This document shows positions 1-8,887 of a stretch of 64,000 bases of DNA, piece after piece. The notes under the pieces were generated by a model that saw only the letters and a program-made list of their open reading frames with translations, had not been told where the DNA came from and did no database searches. A program made the translations under genes and the position numbers. Every line of letters begins with the position of its first letter. The stretch's first letter is position 1. The stretch is from CAVSRC01 sp963782045 (GTDB taxonomy: Bacteria > Pseudomonadota > Alphaproteobacteria > Rhizobiales > Kaistiaceae), in contig CAWAIR010000010.1 in NCBI GenBank assembly GCA_963782045.1, positions 114,645 to 178,644 of the forward strand, given 5' to 3'.

Positions 1-149
1 CCGCGCATCGGCTCGGACGCGTAGTCGACCGTGTCGAAGTCGATGACGACATCGGCACCGGCGACGCGATCCACGCCGATGGCCCCGGGAAATGCCGCCA
101 TCAGCAGGCTGCCGACGGTGCCCTTCGACCCGGTGATGACAAGCTTCAT
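1..149 (-). CDS. NAD-dependent epimerase/dehydratase-like protein, N-terminal fragment (cut by window edge)
   Basis: The first 49 or so residues begin MKLVITGSKGTVGSLLMAAF, a Rossmann-fold start with a glycine-rich TGxxGxxG-like dinucleotide-binding loop at residues 7-13, as in NAD(P)-dependent sugar epimerases and related short-chain dehydrogenases. The start ATG lies at 149-147 on the minus strand and is preceded by a strong GGAGGGG ribosome-binding site. The gene continues past the left edge, so the catalytic Tyr-x-x-x-Lys cannot be seen and the substrate is unknown. It follows the polysaccharide deacetylase on the same strand with a gap of about 34 bases and is probably cotranscribed with it. 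Confidence 0.7.
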   Translation of the reverse strand, partial: MKLVITGSKGTVGSLLMAAFPGAIGVDRVAGADVVIDFDTVDYASEPMR

Positions 150-183
150 GATGCCCCTCCGTGTGCGCCCGGAGGTGCGGATA

Positions 184-1242
184 TCACGCCGCGTCGACGC
201 GGCGGAAGCCGTTGAGGAGCGCGGTGGCCGTGCCGGACAGCAGCACCTCGATGAAGCGGAGCTGCTGGAACTCGCCGTTGACCGAGATGCGCGGCAGCGC
301 CGTCGGGTGGTTGACGTGGTCGGCGAAGATGACGCCCGGGCGGGTCGTCACCGCCGTCCGGTAGCCGGCCTCCGCACAGATATCGAATTCGCGCGGGCCG
401 ACGGCGTCGGGGGCGCCGACCGGATAGGCGAAATGCTCCGGCCTGACGCCGAGCTTCTCTTCGATCGTGGAGCGCGATTCGGTCATCTCGACGCGCACCG
501 CGTCTTCCTCGCACTTGGCCAGGAACGGATGGCTTACCGAGTGGGCACCGATGGTGACCAGCGGATCGGCGGCAAGACCGGAAAGCTCCTCCCAGCCCAT
601 GCACAGGTCGCGGCACTGGGCGGCCGTGTCGATGCCGTAGCGGCCGGCAAGCGCCAGGCTCGCGGCTTCGAGATCGGCCTCGTGCCGCATGCCGCGCAGC
701 CAGTCGTAGAGCGTGGCGTAGCCCGCGTCCTTCTCTTCCGGCGTGCCGCAAGCAAAGCGGCGGAGCGTGCCGTCGATCTCGGCCTCGACCGCGTCGTTCT
801 CGGCCACCACCCGGCCGAGCACCTCCCACCACAGCAGGCCGGTGCCCTCGGCGAAGGCCGAGGCGACGTAAAGCGTGACCGGCACCGAATGCTTCTTGAG
901 GATCGGCCAGGCGTGTTCGAGCGTGTCGCGATAGCCGTCGTCGAAGGTGACGGCGACGAAGCGGCGATCGCCGGGCGCAGCGGAGAGGCGGCGCCAGGCT
1001 TCGTCCATCGACACCAGGTCGACACCGGCCCGGCCGAGCGCGCTCAGCACCGCATCGAGAAAGGCAGGCGTCACCTCGAGGCCGCGGTGCGGCTGGAACG
1101 GCTCGTCGTGGGCGGGCAGCACGCGATGAAAAGTGAGGATGGCGCCCATTCCCGCGAAGAACGACCGCGCCAGCCGGTGCGTGCCGGTGAAATAAAGGGC
1201 TTCGAGGCCGGCTCGGATGGCCCTCTTTCTCATATCAGGCAC
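184..1242 (-). CDS. polysaccharide deacetylase family protein (NodB-like)
   Basis: A carbohydrate esterase family 4 (NodB homology) protein of about 352 residues, which would remove N- or O-acetyl groups from a glycan. Numbering from an in-frame ATG at 1248, the metal and catalytic motif TFDDGY is at about residues 101-106, and GAHSVSHP supplies the second metal-binding motif (His 236 and His 240). An FAYPVG segment follows near 270, as in the family. AGGAG stands seven bases before the GTG at 1242, which I take as the start; ATG at 1248 or 1233 is also possible. No signal peptide is obvious, so it may act on a cytoplasmic or membrane-linked precursor. It sits between an AMP-binding-like gene and an epimerase on the same strand, suggesting envelope polysaccharide or lipid-linked glycan modification. 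Confidence 0.85.
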   Translation of the reverse strand: MPDMRKRAIRAGLEALYFTGTHRLARSFFAGMGAILTFHRVLPAHDEPFQPHRGLEVTPAFLDAVLSALGRAGVDLVSMDEAWRRLSAAPGDRRFVAVTFDDGYRDTLEHAWPILKKHSVPVTLYVASAFAEGTGLLWWEVLGRVVAENDAVEAEIDGTLRRFACGTPEEKDAGYATLYDWLRGMRHEADLEAASLALAGRYGIDTAAQCRDLCMGWEELSGLAADPLVTIGAHSVSHPFLAKCEEDAVRVEMTESRSTIEEKLGVRPEHFAYPVGAPDAVGPREFDICAEAGYRTAVTTRPGVIFADHVNHPTALPRISVNGEFQQLRFIEVLLSGTATALLNGFRRVDAA

Positions 1243-1285
1243 GATCATGCTCCTCGTCGCGGCCGCTTGGTCTGCGGCACTTCGT

Positions 1286-2068
1286 TCACCTCTGGAAGAC
1301 GGGTTCCGCCCCCACCGTGGCGGCGCCGCCCAGGCGCTCGATCCGGAAGGACAGGTCGGCCGATCTTCGCTCGGCGGGGCGACGTTCGTCCCCATGCGCG
1401 AACAGCGCGCGCGCTGTCATCGTCCGTCCGGCATCGATCGCGGCCAGGAGCCGGCTGAGGCCCGTCCGTTCGGCAAGCGGCGGCAGCAGGAAGCCATCGG
1501 CCGGGACAGCGATCGCCGCCGCGTCCTCGCCGATCTCGCGATGGCTGCGCGGCGTCCCGTCGGCATCAAGCATGGCGGTATCGTCGTCGCTGCCGGCCGC
1601 CGGCAGTGGCCGGACATGGCCGATGCGCTCGATCGTCTCCTCGAACGAGATGCAGGTGCCGCCGGCCCGCGCCCGGTCGCCACCCGCCAGCACGATCAGC
1701 CTGACCGACCACAGCGCCGAGATTTCGGCGGCAACCATGGCCGCCAAGCGCGACTGGGTGATGACCGCAACCGGCTGGCTCGCCTGCAGTCTGTCGGCAA
1801 GTTGGCCGGCCGTCGCGGCCGTGCCGACCGGCACCACGACGCCACCGGTCTTGAGCACGGCAAAGGCCGACACCACCGCCTCCCAGCCGTCATCCAGAAA
1901 CACCATCGCGCGCTCGCCGCGCGTGACGCCGCCGCCCGCCAGCGCCGCGGCCAGACGCTCCGATTTGAGGTCGAGCTCGGCATAGCTGTGCCGGGCCCGG
2001 CCGGCGACGACGGCCGGATGGGCGCCGTACCGGTTCGCGCTTTCCCTCAGCCGCTCCTCGATCCGCAT
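1286..2068 (-). CDS. AMP-binding (acyl-CoA synthetase-like) protein, N-terminal lobe only
   Basis: A 260-residue protein that resembles only the N-terminal part of adenylate-forming enzymes: MRIEERLRESANRYGAHPAV, then a YAELDLKSERLAAAL segment and AVLKTGGVVVPVGTAATA, the pattern that opens acyl-CoA synthetases and NRPS adenylation domains. I do not see the core P-loop-like (T/S)SGTTGxPKG motif, the YGxTE motif or the C-terminal catalytic lysine, so it is unlikely to adenylate a substrate alone. The start ATG at 2068 follows a GGTGAGGA-type ribosome-binding site. It reads toward the deacetylase with a 43-base gap. It may be a degenerate ligase or a stand-alone binding subunit. The frame is open throughout, with no sign of a frameshift to a missing remainder. 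Confidence 0.6.
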   Translation of the reverse strand: MRIEERLRESANRYGAHPAVVAGRARHSYAELDLKSERLAAALAGGGVTRGERAMVFLDDGWEAVVSAFAVLKTGGVVVPVGTAATAGQLADRLQASQPVAVITQSRLAAMVAAEISALWSVRLIVLAGGDRARAGGTCISFEETIERIGHVRPLPAAGSDDDTAMLDADGTPRSHREIGEDAAAIAVPADGFLLPPLAERTGLSRLLAAIDAGRTMTARALFAHGDERRPAERRSADLSFRIERLGGAATVGAEPVFQR

Positions 2069-2396
2069 CAGGTCCTCACCCCCCGTCCCCAACGGTTTGT
2101 GAAAGGTCGTTTGGCGGGAAATGCCGCCCCGACTGGCATGTCCCGTGTCGCAGCCGCACCATAGGACAATCTGCCGAAGCGAAAAGTTGAAAATAAATCG
2201 AAGGTAAATATGTGCACGCAATTCACCGCGATCATGGTTGACACACTATTAATACTGCGGACAACGTCCCGATTAAGGTTAAGCCGCGTTCACGGTTCCC
2301 AATCGGCCCACGAAGGCTCAAATACCACTGGACGCCTTTACGCGCCGTTATCGATTGCGGGGTCATCGATGAACGGCGGGCGGTGAGGTCAGAAAC
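2069..2396. other. divergent intergenic region
   Basis: About 330 bases separate the leftward AMP-binding-like gene from the rightward FAD oxidoreductase. The middle (about 2180-2260) is clearly more AT-rich than the flanks and holds TTGACA at 2238-2243, a possible -35 element for rightward transcription, but I cannot identify a convincing -10 at the right spacing. It probably carries both divergent promoters. I see no gene or repeat in it. Confidence 0.4.
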
Positions 2397-3590
2397 GTGC
2401 GGCAAGCGGACATCGTCATCATCGGGGGTGGTTTGGCCGGATCGACGGCGGCGGCCATGCTCGGCCACGCCGGCGTCGACACCGTGCTGGTCGACCCGCA
2501 TGAGGTCTATCCACCGGATTTCCGCTGCGAGAAGCTCGACGAGGAGCAGATCGGCCTGCTTGCCAAGACCGGCCTCGGCGCCATCGTCAGCGCGGCCGCC
2601 ACGCCCTATCGCGACAACTGGATCGTGCGCGCCGGCCGGCTGACCGACCGCCGGCCGAGCGGCCATCGCGGCATTCTCTATGACACTCTGGTCAACACCG
2701 TACGCGGCGCCATTCCGCCGTCGGTGACGGTGATCCGCGGCAAGGCCGCGGCGATCGCCGTCAGCGACCAGCGCCAGAGCGTGACGCTTGCCGACGGCGA
2801 AGAAATCCAGGCCCGGCTGATCGTGCTCGCCAATGGCCTCAACGCCGCGCTCCGCCGCAACTTCGGCATGGAGCGGCAGGTCATATCGGCGAACCATTCG
2901 ATTTCGATCGGCTTCGACGTAGCGCCCGTCGGCCGCACGGCCTTCGACTTCCCGGCGCTCACCTATGTGCCGGAAGACGCCCGCGCACGGGCCGCCTACC
3001 TCACTTTGTTCCCGATCGGCGCGACCACCCGTGCCAACCTCTTCGTCTATCGCACCATGGACGACCCCTGGCTGCGGGCCATGCGCGATGCGCCCGTCGA
3101 AACGCTGTTCGCCACCCTGCCCGGGCTGAAGGCCTTCACCGGCGACATCACGGTTCCCGGCGCGGTGAAGATCCGCCCCGCCGACCTCTACGTCACCACC
3201 GGCCTCGACAAGCCGGGCGTGGTTGCCATTGGCGACGCCTATTCGACCTCGTGCCCCTCCGCCGGCACCGGCACCGGCAAGGTGTTCACCGACGCCGAGC
3301 GGCTGTGCAACGTCTACATCCCGCAGTGGCTGGCGACCCCCGGCATGGGCGCCGACAAGATCGCCGCCTTCTATGCCGACCCGGTCAAATCGGCCTACGA
3401 GATCCAGTGCCGGGCGCGCGCCTTCCGGGTGCGCGATCTGGCCATCAACACCGGCATCACCTGGGAAGCGCGCCGCCGGCTGCGCTTCGCCGCCCATGTC
3501 GGTCGCGGCATCGCCCGCCGCGCACAGACCTTCATCACCGGCCGGTTCGCCGGTCCGGCGCCGGCCACCGCCGGCCAGTCGCGAGGGTGA
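2397..3590 (+). CDS. FAD-dependent oxidoreductase (class A flavoprotein monooxygenase/geranylgeranyl reductase-like)
   Basis: A 397-residue flavoprotein. The N-terminus VIIGGGLAGSTAAAML is a classic GxGxxG FAD-binding loop, and VVAIGDAYSTSCPSAGTG around residues 280-295 is the distal GD motif that contacts the FAD ribityl chain in class A monooxygenases and geranylgeranyl-reductase-type enzymes. The start is GTG at 2397 behind GGTGAGGTC. Five bases separate its stop from a FemAB/GNAT gene, so the two are surely cotranscribed. With the divergent deacetylase and AMP-binding-like genes, a role in modifying a lipid or glycan is plausible, but the substrate is unknown. Tryptophan halogenase-like enzymes share the fold and cannot be excluded. 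Confidence 0.75.
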   Translation: MRQADIVIIGGGLAGSTAAAMLGHAGVDTVLVDPHEVYPPDFRCEKLDEEQIGLLAKTGLGAIVSAAATPYRDNWIVRAGRLTDRRPSGHRGILYDTLVNTVRGAIPPSVTVIRGKAAAIAVSDQRQSVTLADGEEIQARLIVLANGLNAALRRNFGMERQVISANHSISIGFDVAPVGRTAFDFPALTYVPEDARARAAYLTLFPIGATTRANLFVYRTMDDPWLRAMRDAPVETLFATLPGLKAFTGDITVPGAVKIRPADLYVTTGLDKPGVVAIGDAYSTSCPSAGTGTGKVFTDAERLCNVYIPQWLATPGMGADKIAAFYADPVKSAYEIQCRARAFRVRDLAINTGITWEARRRLRFAAHVGRGIARRAQTFITGRFAGPAPATAGQSRG

Positions 3591-3595
3591 CAGAC

Positions 3596-4915
3596 ATGTC
3601 CCAGGTGAGCCTCAACCCCCGCGATCCGCTGCTCGATCTCAGTGTGCAATTCACCGCGCTTGCCGACACGCTGTCGCCGCCGCCCGCGGCCGGCGACCGT
3701 CCGGCAGCGGGCGATCGGCCGCGCCCGGCGCCATGGCCGCCAGTGATCACCGTCCACGACCGGCTCGCGACCGTCGCCGACACGTGGCGGGCGCTGGAGA
3801 CCCTGTCGGATTGCACCGCCTTCCAGACCTATGACTGGGTCGCCGCCTGGCAGGCCCATATCGGCGCCCGCACCGGCACCATGCCGGCGATCGTCACCGG
3901 CGCGACCGCCGACGGCAGGCCGCTCTTCCTCCTCGCCTTTGCCATCGAGCCGGCTCGCGGGCTGAAGCGCCTGACCTGGCTCGCATCGGACGTCTGCGAC
4001 TACAACGCGCCGATGCTTGCCCGCGACTTCGCCGCCACGCTCGACGCCGAGCGCTTCCGGGCGCTGTGGCGCAGCGTGCGCGCCTGTCTCGCCGCCGACC
4101 CGCGCTTCCGCTTCGACTACATCGACCTGCCGCGCATGCCCGAGAAGATCGGCGGCGCGCGTGACCCGTTCCTGGCGCTAAAGCCCGACCTGCACCCGAG
4201 CGGCGCCCACGCCACCGCGCTCACGGGCGACTGGGAAACCTTCTATGCCGCCAAGCGCTCGCCTTCGACCCGCAAGACCGTGCGCAAGAAGGTCCGCGCC
4301 ATCGAGAAGCATGGCGCCGTTGCCTTCACCGACGTCACCGACGCGGCCGAGCGCCTGCGCACCCTCGAGGTGCTCATCGCCCAGAAGACGCAATCGCTCG
4401 CCCGCATGGGCGCCGATAACTTCTTCGACTGGCCGGGCTACCGTGACTTCTACCGCGCCGTCGTCGCCGATCCGGCGATGCACAATCTCGTCCACATCGC
4501 CCGGCTCACCGCCGGCGACGACATCGTCGCCACCAGCGTCGGCCTCGCCTTCGGCGGCACCTTCTACATGATCCTGGCGAGCTACGACGGCGGCCCGGTC
4601 TCCGCCCACGGCCCGGGCACCGTCCACCTCCACGAGCTCCTGCGCGACACCATCGAGCAGGGCTGCCGCCGCTTCGATTTCACCGTCGGCGACGAGCCCT
4701 ACAAGCTCGACTGGGGCGACGAGGTGATCCGCCTGTTCGACTATCTGGCCGGGCGCACGCTCAAGGGCTGGGGCCTGGTGCTGCTGGTCCGCGCCTTCCG
4801 CCGCTTCAAGCGGACGATCAAGCAGACGCCGGCACTCTGGCACCTGTTCACCGTGGCACGCGCCCGCCTCGGCCGCCGTGCGGCGATCACCGGCCACCGC
4901 GACGATTGCGGCTAG
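3596..4915 (+). CDS. GNAT family N-acetyltransferase, FemAB/CelD (BcsL)-like
   Basis: A 439-residue protein of the FemAB/CelD type, with two tandem GNAT-like folds. Residues 1-55 form a Pro/Ala-rich leader, followed by TFQTYDWVAAWQAHIGA, typical of CelD-like exopolysaccharide acyltransferases. A central basic segment is rich in Arg and Lys (SPSTRKTVRKKVRAIEKHG). The C-terminal half carries RRFDFTVGDEPYKLDWG, the conserved FDFT-G-E-YK-W pattern of this family. Such proteins acylate sugars or aminoacylate lipid and peptidoglycan precursors at the inner membrane. The start ATG at 3596 is five bases after the FAD enzyme stop. The next gene, an SDR, is convergent with only five bases between the stops. 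Confidence 0.8.
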   Translation: MSQVSLNPRDPLLDLSVQFTALADTLSPPPAAGDRPAAGDRPRPAPWPPVITVHDRLATVADTWRALETLSDCTAFQTYDWVAAWQAHIGARTGTMPAIVTGATADGRPLFLLAFAIEPARGLKRLTWLASDVCDYNAPMLARDFAATLDAERFRALWRSVRACLAADPRFRFDYIDLPRMPEKIGGARDPFLALKPDLHPSGAHATALTGDWETFYAAKRSPSTRKTVRKKVRAIEKHGAVAFTDVTDAAERLRTLEVLIAQKTQSLARMGADNFFDWPGYRDFYRAVVADPAMHNLVHIARLTAGDDIVATSVGLAFGGTFYMILASYDGGPVSAHGPGTVHLHELLRDTIEQGCRRFDFTVGDEPYKLDWGDEVIRLFDYLAGRTLKGWGLVLLVRAFRRFKRTIKQTPALWHLFTVARARLGRRAAITGHRDDCG

Positions 4916-4920
4916 CGCCT

Positions 4921-5712
4921 CTACACCGTGTTGAGCATGCCGCCGTCGACGAAATAGGTCGAGCCGACGCTGTAGCTCGCTCGCTCGGAGCACAGGAACA
5001 CGAAGAAGTTCGCCAGCTCCTCGGCCGAAGCGAAGCGCCGGATGGCGGCGTGCTCGTCGGCGACGCCCTGCAGGTAGCCCTGCCAGTCGCCGCCCGCATC
5101 GGCGGTGAGCTGCTTGGCCGTCTTCACCCAGTCGGGCGTCAGGATCAGGCCGGGGTTGATGCAGTTGACGCGGATGTTGTCCTTGATCACCTCGATGGCG
5201 AGCGTCTTGGAGAACATCATTAGCGCCGCCTTGGTGGTGTTGTAGATCGGCTCGTACCACAGCGGCTGCACGGCGCAGATCGAGGCATTGTTGAGCACGA
5301 CGCCGCCGCCGCGCGCCTTCATCAGCGGACAGAGGCCGCGCGAGAGCCTGACCGCAGCCATCACATGCAGCTCCCAGTAGGACTGCCACTTGTCGTCCGC
5401 TGCCTCCATGATCGTCTCGTTGGAGCCGGTGCCAGCATTGTTGATGAGGATGTCGCAGCCTTTGAACTTCTTGCGGGTGGCGGCGATGAGCGCCACGGCG
5501 CCCTCGGCCGTCGCCACATCGCCGGCGACCGCCAGCGTCTTGACGCCGTGCTCCCTGGCAATGCGCCGCGCCTCCTTCTTCAGCCGCGCCTCCTGGCGCG
5601 CCGCCATCACCACATGCACGCCTTCCGCCGCCAGACCGTCGGCAACCGCCAGGCCAATGCCGACACTGGCGCCGGTGATCACCGCCACCTTGCCGCTCAG
5701 ACCGAGATCCAC
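4921..5712 (-). CDS. SDR family NAD(P)-dependent oxidoreductase
   Basis: A complete 263-residue classical short-chain dehydrogenase. It has the TGASVGIG cofactor loop at residues 14-21, the structural NNAG motif near 91-94, the active-site Ser in NNASICAVQ, and YNTTK giving the catalytic Tyr and Lys. The C-terminal VGSTYFVDGGM is the usual C-terminal signature. The acidic Asp/Glu that marks NAD preference is not evident at the end of beta-2 (AARQEAR), so NADP is more likely. It lies just downstream of frcBCA on the same strand, 22 bases after the ATPase stop, so it may be the last gene of the sugar operon and act on a sugar or polyol. It could equally be a general 3-oxoacyl reductase-like enzyme. 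Confidence 0.85.
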   Translation of the reverse strand: MDLGLSGKVAVITGASVGIGLAVADGLAAEGVHVVMAARQEARLKKEARRIAREHGVKTLAVAGDVATAEGAVALIAATRKKFKGCDILINNAGTGSNETIMEAADDKWQSYWELHVMAAVRLSRGLCPLMKARGGGVVLNNASICAVQPLWYEPIYNTTKAALMMFSKTLAIEVIKDNIRVNCINPGLILTPDWVKTAKQLTADAGGDWQGYLQGVADEHAAIRRFASAEELANFFVFLCSERASYSVGSTYFVDGGMLNTV

Positions 5713-5734
5713 AATATCCTCCCTGCCGCCTTGC

Positions 5735-6529
5735 TCAGTTGGCCCATTCCTCCGGCGGCGGCGGCGCCTCGGCGCCGGTCATGATCGCGACCGCGTCGGA
5801 CATCGAATACTTCTTCGGGTCGATGACCGCGATCCGCCGGCCGAGCCGATGAATATGAACCCGATCGGCGACCTCGAAGACATGCGGCATGTTGTGGCTG
5901 ATCAGGATGATCGGCAGGCCGCGACGCTTGATTTCGAGCATCAGCTCGAGCACCCGGCGCGATTCCTTGACGCCGAGTGCCGCCGTCGGCTCGTCCATGA
6001 TGATGACCCGGCTGCCGAAGGCGGCGGCGCGCACCACCGCGACGCCCTGGCGCTGGCCGCCGGAAAGCGTTTCCACCGGCTGCCTGATGTTCTGGATGGT
6101 CAGCAGGCCCAGCGCGTTGAGGTGCCTGCGCGCCTCGTCGCGCATGTTTGACCGGTCGAGCAGGCGGAAGAACCTGCCGAGCGGGCCGGGCTTGCGCCGC
6201 TCGCGGCCAAGGAACAGGTTGTCCGCGATCGACAGCGCCGGCGACAGAGCGAGGTCCTGGTAGACGGTCTCGATGCCGGCGGCGCGGGCATCGAGCGGCG
6301 AACGGAAATGGACGACATCGCCGTCAAGGCGGATCTCGCCCTGGTCGGGCAGCAGCGCCCCGGCAAGCATCTTGATGAGCGTCGACTTGCCGGCGCCGTT
6401 GTCGCCGATGACGCCGAGGATCTCGTTGGGCTTGAGGTCGAAATCGGCGTGATCGAGCGCCACCACCCGGCCGAAATGCTTGACGACGTCGCGCGCCTGC
6501 AAAATCGGCCCGACCGATTGTGCGTTCAT
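5735..6529 (-). CDS. frcA: sugar ABC transporter ATP-binding protein (FrcA-like)
   Basis: A 264-residue single-domain ATPase of the carbohydrate uptake CUT2 family. It has Walker A GDNGAGKST near residue 42, the ABC signature LSGGQRQ, Walker B VIIMDEPTAALG and the switch His in LISHNM. CUT2 ATPases often contain two fused ATPase domains, as in RbsA; a single domain of this length is typical of FrcA and close relatives. The start ATG overlaps the permease stop by four bases (ATGA), so the two are translationally coupled. The C-terminus ends in a Pro/Glu-rich tail. Together with the permease and FrcB-like binding protein it forms a fructose-type importer. Confidence 0.88.
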   Translation of the reverse strand: MNAQSVGPILQARDVVKHFGRVVALDHADFDLKPNEILGVIGDNGAGKSTLIKMLAGALLPDQGEIRLDGDVVHFRSPLDARAAGIETVYQDLALSPALSIADNLFLGRERRKPGPLGRFFRLLDRSNMRDEARRHLNALGLLTIQNIRQPVETLSGGQRQGVAVVRAAAFGSRVIIMDEPTAALGVKESRRVLELMLEIKRRGLPIILISHNMPHVFEVADRVHIHRLGRRIAVIDPKKYSMSDAVAIMTGAEAPPPPEEWAN

Positions 6530-7611
6530 GACGCGATCCTCCGCACCCACTGGTCGATGGTCACGGCGACGATGATCAGCACGCCGACGGTGAATTCCTG
6601 CCAGAGATTGTCGAGGCCGTAGAGCGACAGGCCGTCGCGGAAGACCCCGACGATCAGCGCCCCGATCAGGGTGCCGATGATCGAGCCGCGGCCGCCGAAC
6701 AGGCTGGTGCCGCCGATCACCACGGCGGTGATCGAATCGAGGTTGGCGTTCTGGCCGGCAAGCGGGCTGACGGCGCCGATGCGCCCGATCATGATCCAGC
6801 CGGCGATGCCGCAGATGAACCCGGCCAGCGAGTAGACGGCGAGCAGCGTCTTGGTGGTGCTGATGCCGGCCAGGCGGGCCGAATTGGGATCGTCGCCGGT
6901 GGCGTAGACGTGGCGACCGAAGGCCGTGCGATTGAGGATGTACCAGACGATCGCCGCGATGAGCAGCATGAGCAGCGAGCCGAAGGTGACCGGCGCGCCG
7001 CCAATCTTGAACGAATTGCCCGTGATCTGGAGGAACGGTGCCGCTGCGAAGATCTCCTGCTGGCGGATGGTGGCGCTCTGCGAATAGAATAGGATCAGTG
7101 CGCCGAAGATGCTCCACGTGCCGAGCGTGACGATGAACGGCGGCAGCTTGAGATAGGTGACCAGTGCGCCGTTGAGGTAGCCGCACAGCACCCCGACGAG
7201 CAGCCCTGCCGGAAAGGCGATGAACACCGGCACGCCGCTAAAGACCGCCAGACGCCCCATGACGATCGAGGCGAGGATCATGATGACGCCGACCGACAGG
7301 TCGATGCCGGCGGTCAGGATGATCAGCGTCTGGGCGATGCCAAGCGTTCCGATGATCGTCACCTGCTGAAGGATCAGCGAAAGGTTGAACGGAGCGAAGA
7401 AGCGCCCGCCGACCAAAACGCTGAAGACCGCCAGCCCGATGATCAGGACGATGAACGGAATGGCGGTCGGATAGGCGTGCAGGAATTCCTGGAGCCGCCT
7501 GAGCGCGCCGCGTTGCTCGATCTCGAAGGCGGCGGCGCTGGCATCGGCCTCGGCCAGGACCTTTTCATATTCGGCGACCGACACCGGGCCGCTGCTGTTG
7601 CTGTTGCTCAT
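6526..7611 (-). CDS. frcC: sugar ABC transporter permease (FrcC-like, BPD_transp_2)
   Basis: A 361-residue inner-membrane permease of the RbsC/FrcC family. After a soluble 45-residue N-terminus it runs through eight to ten hydrophobic segments. It contains LTAGIDLSVG, a segment highly conserved in CUT2 permeases, and GRHVYATGDDPNSARLAGIST, the cytoplasmic coupling loop that contacts the ATPase. GGTSLFGGRGSI is the other family hallmark. I chose ATG at 7611, which follows a clear GGGGAGGA site seven bases upstream. It is encoded between the ATPase (four-base overlap) and the periplasmic binding protein (107-base gap). That gap contains inverted GC-rich sequence around 7640-7670 that may attenuate expression after frcB. 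Confidence 0.9.
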   Translation of the reverse strand: MSNSNSSGPVSVAEYEKVLAEADASAAAFEIEQRGALRRLQEFLHAYPTAIPFIVLIIGLAVFSVLVGGRFFAPFNLSLILQQVTIIGTLGIAQTLIILTAGIDLSVGVIMILASIVMGRLAVFSGVPVFIAFPAGLLVGVLCGYLNGALVTYLKLPPFIVTLGTWSIFGALILFYSQSATIRQQEIFAAAPFLQITGNSFKIGGAPVTFGSLLMLLIAAIVWYILNRTAFGRHVYATGDDPNSARLAGISTTKTLLAVYSLAGFICGIAGWIMIGRIGAVSPLAGQNANLDSITAVVIGGTSLFGGRGSIIGTLIGALIVGVFRDGLSLYGLDNLWQEFTVGVLIIVAVTIDQWVRRIAS

Positions 7612-7718
7612 AGTCCTCCCCTGCCGCTGTTTGCGCCCCGCGGCTTGGGGGAGCAGCCTCTGCGGCTGCTCCCCCTGTTTGCTCACAGTCTAGGTGGGTT
7701 TAGTGCAGTTGAGAACTA

Positions 7719-8735
7719 TCAGCCCCAGCACAGCTTCAGGCCGTCGTCGACGCTGATCGACGGGACCCCATCGACCGGCTTGTCGGTGATGAGCTGGGCG
7801 CCGGTGTCGAAGAAGCCGCCCTTGGCAACACCGTCCGGCAGCTTGCCGGTGGCAATCGCCTCGAGGGCCATCGCCGCCATCTTGAGCGGGTACTGCTGCG
7901 AGGTGGCACCGATGATGCCGGCCTGCACGTTCTTGACGCCCGGGCAGCCGCCGTCGATCGACACGACCAGGATCTGGCCTTCCTTGCCGGCCGCCTTGAT
8001 GGCCTCATAGCCACCCGCCGCCGCCGGCTCGTTGATCGTGTACATCACGTTCACGTCCGGGCACTTCTGCAGCAGCTTCTCCATCGCCGTACGGCCACCA
8101 TCCTCGGCGCCGCCGGTCATCTCATGGCCGCAGATGCGCGGGTCGGTCTCGTCGCCGTAGTGATTGGCATCCTTCACGTCGATGCCGAAGCCCTGCATGA
8201 AGCCCTGGTCGCGCAGGTAGTCGACCGTCGGCTGGTTGGTAGCCAGGTCGAGGAAGGCGATCTTGGCGCTGGCGGCCTTGTCGCCGAGCGTGCCCTTGGC
8301 CCATTCGCCGATCAGCTGACCCGCCTTGCGGTTGTCGGTGGCGAAGGTGGCATCGGCCGCATCCATCGGGTCGAGCGGCGTGTCGAGGTCGATGACCATG
8401 AGACCCGCGTCGCGCGCCTTCTTGATCGTCGGCACGATCGCCGAAGAGTCACTCGGAACGATGGCAAAGCCCTTGGCGCCGGCCGCGATCAGCAACTCGA
8501 TGGCAGCGACCTGGGTATCGTTGTCGCCGTCAAACTTGCCGGCATAGGTCTGCAGCGTGAGGCCGAGCTCCTTGGCCTTGGCCTGAGCGCCTTCACGCAT
8601 CTTGACGAAGAAGGGGTTGCCCTCGGTCTTGGTGATCAGACCGACCAGATCGGCCGCGTGCGCCGTTACCCCGCCAAGGCCCAAGGCCATGGCGCCGGCG
8701 ACGCAGGCACTCATCAGTTTCAGGTGTTTCTGCAC
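7719..8735 (-). CDS. frcB: sugar ABC transporter substrate-binding protein (FrcB-like)
   Basis: A periplasmic binding protein of 338 residues. The N-terminus MQKHLKLMSACVAGAMALGLGGVTAHA is a good Sec signal peptide with an AHA-AD cleavage site. The mature part begins LVGLITKTEGNPFFVKMREG, the typical start of ribose/fructose-binding (Peripla_BP_4) proteins, and has conserved Asp-rich sugar contacts such as VIDLDTPL and VVSIDGGCPG. The start is GTG at 8735: GGGAGGAGA lies five to seven bases upstream, and the alternative longer reading has no signal. It is the first gene of the leftward frcBCA operon and faces the ROK regulator across a shared operator region. Fructose is the likely ligand by synteny, but mannose, ribose or xylose are possible. 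Confidence 0.9.
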   Translation of the reverse strand: MQKHLKLMSACVAGAMALGLGGVTAHAADLVGLITKTEGNPFFVKMREGAQAKAKELGLTLQTYAGKFDGDNDTQVAAIELLIAAGAKGFAIVPSDSSAIVPTIKKARDAGLMVIDLDTPLDPMDAADATFATDNRKAGQLIGEWAKGTLGDKAASAKIAFLDLATNQPTVDYLRDQGFMQGFGIDVKDANHYGDETDPRICGHEMTGGAEDGGRTAMEKLLQKCPDVNVMYTINEPAAAGGYEAIKAAGKEGQILVVSIDGGCPGVKNVQAGIIGATSQQYPLKMAAMALEAIATGKLPDGVAKGGFFDTGAQLITDKPVDGVPSISVDDGLKLCWG

Positions 8736-8887
8736 GTGGTTCTCCTCCCAGATTGACCTCGCAGCCGCCGCCGTGGCGGCCACTCAGGTGCTGTCTCCTC
8801 GCCTTGGCCAGTCCATTTATCCCGTCGGGCTCACGCCCGGACCGGCCACGGACTTTGACACCTAACGACACAACGGCCGGGCCATTT

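Noticed and set aside
2238..2266. Full sigma-70 promoter with TTGACA at 2238
   Set aside because: No acceptable -10 hexamer at 16-18 bases; the nearby TATTAA is far too close.
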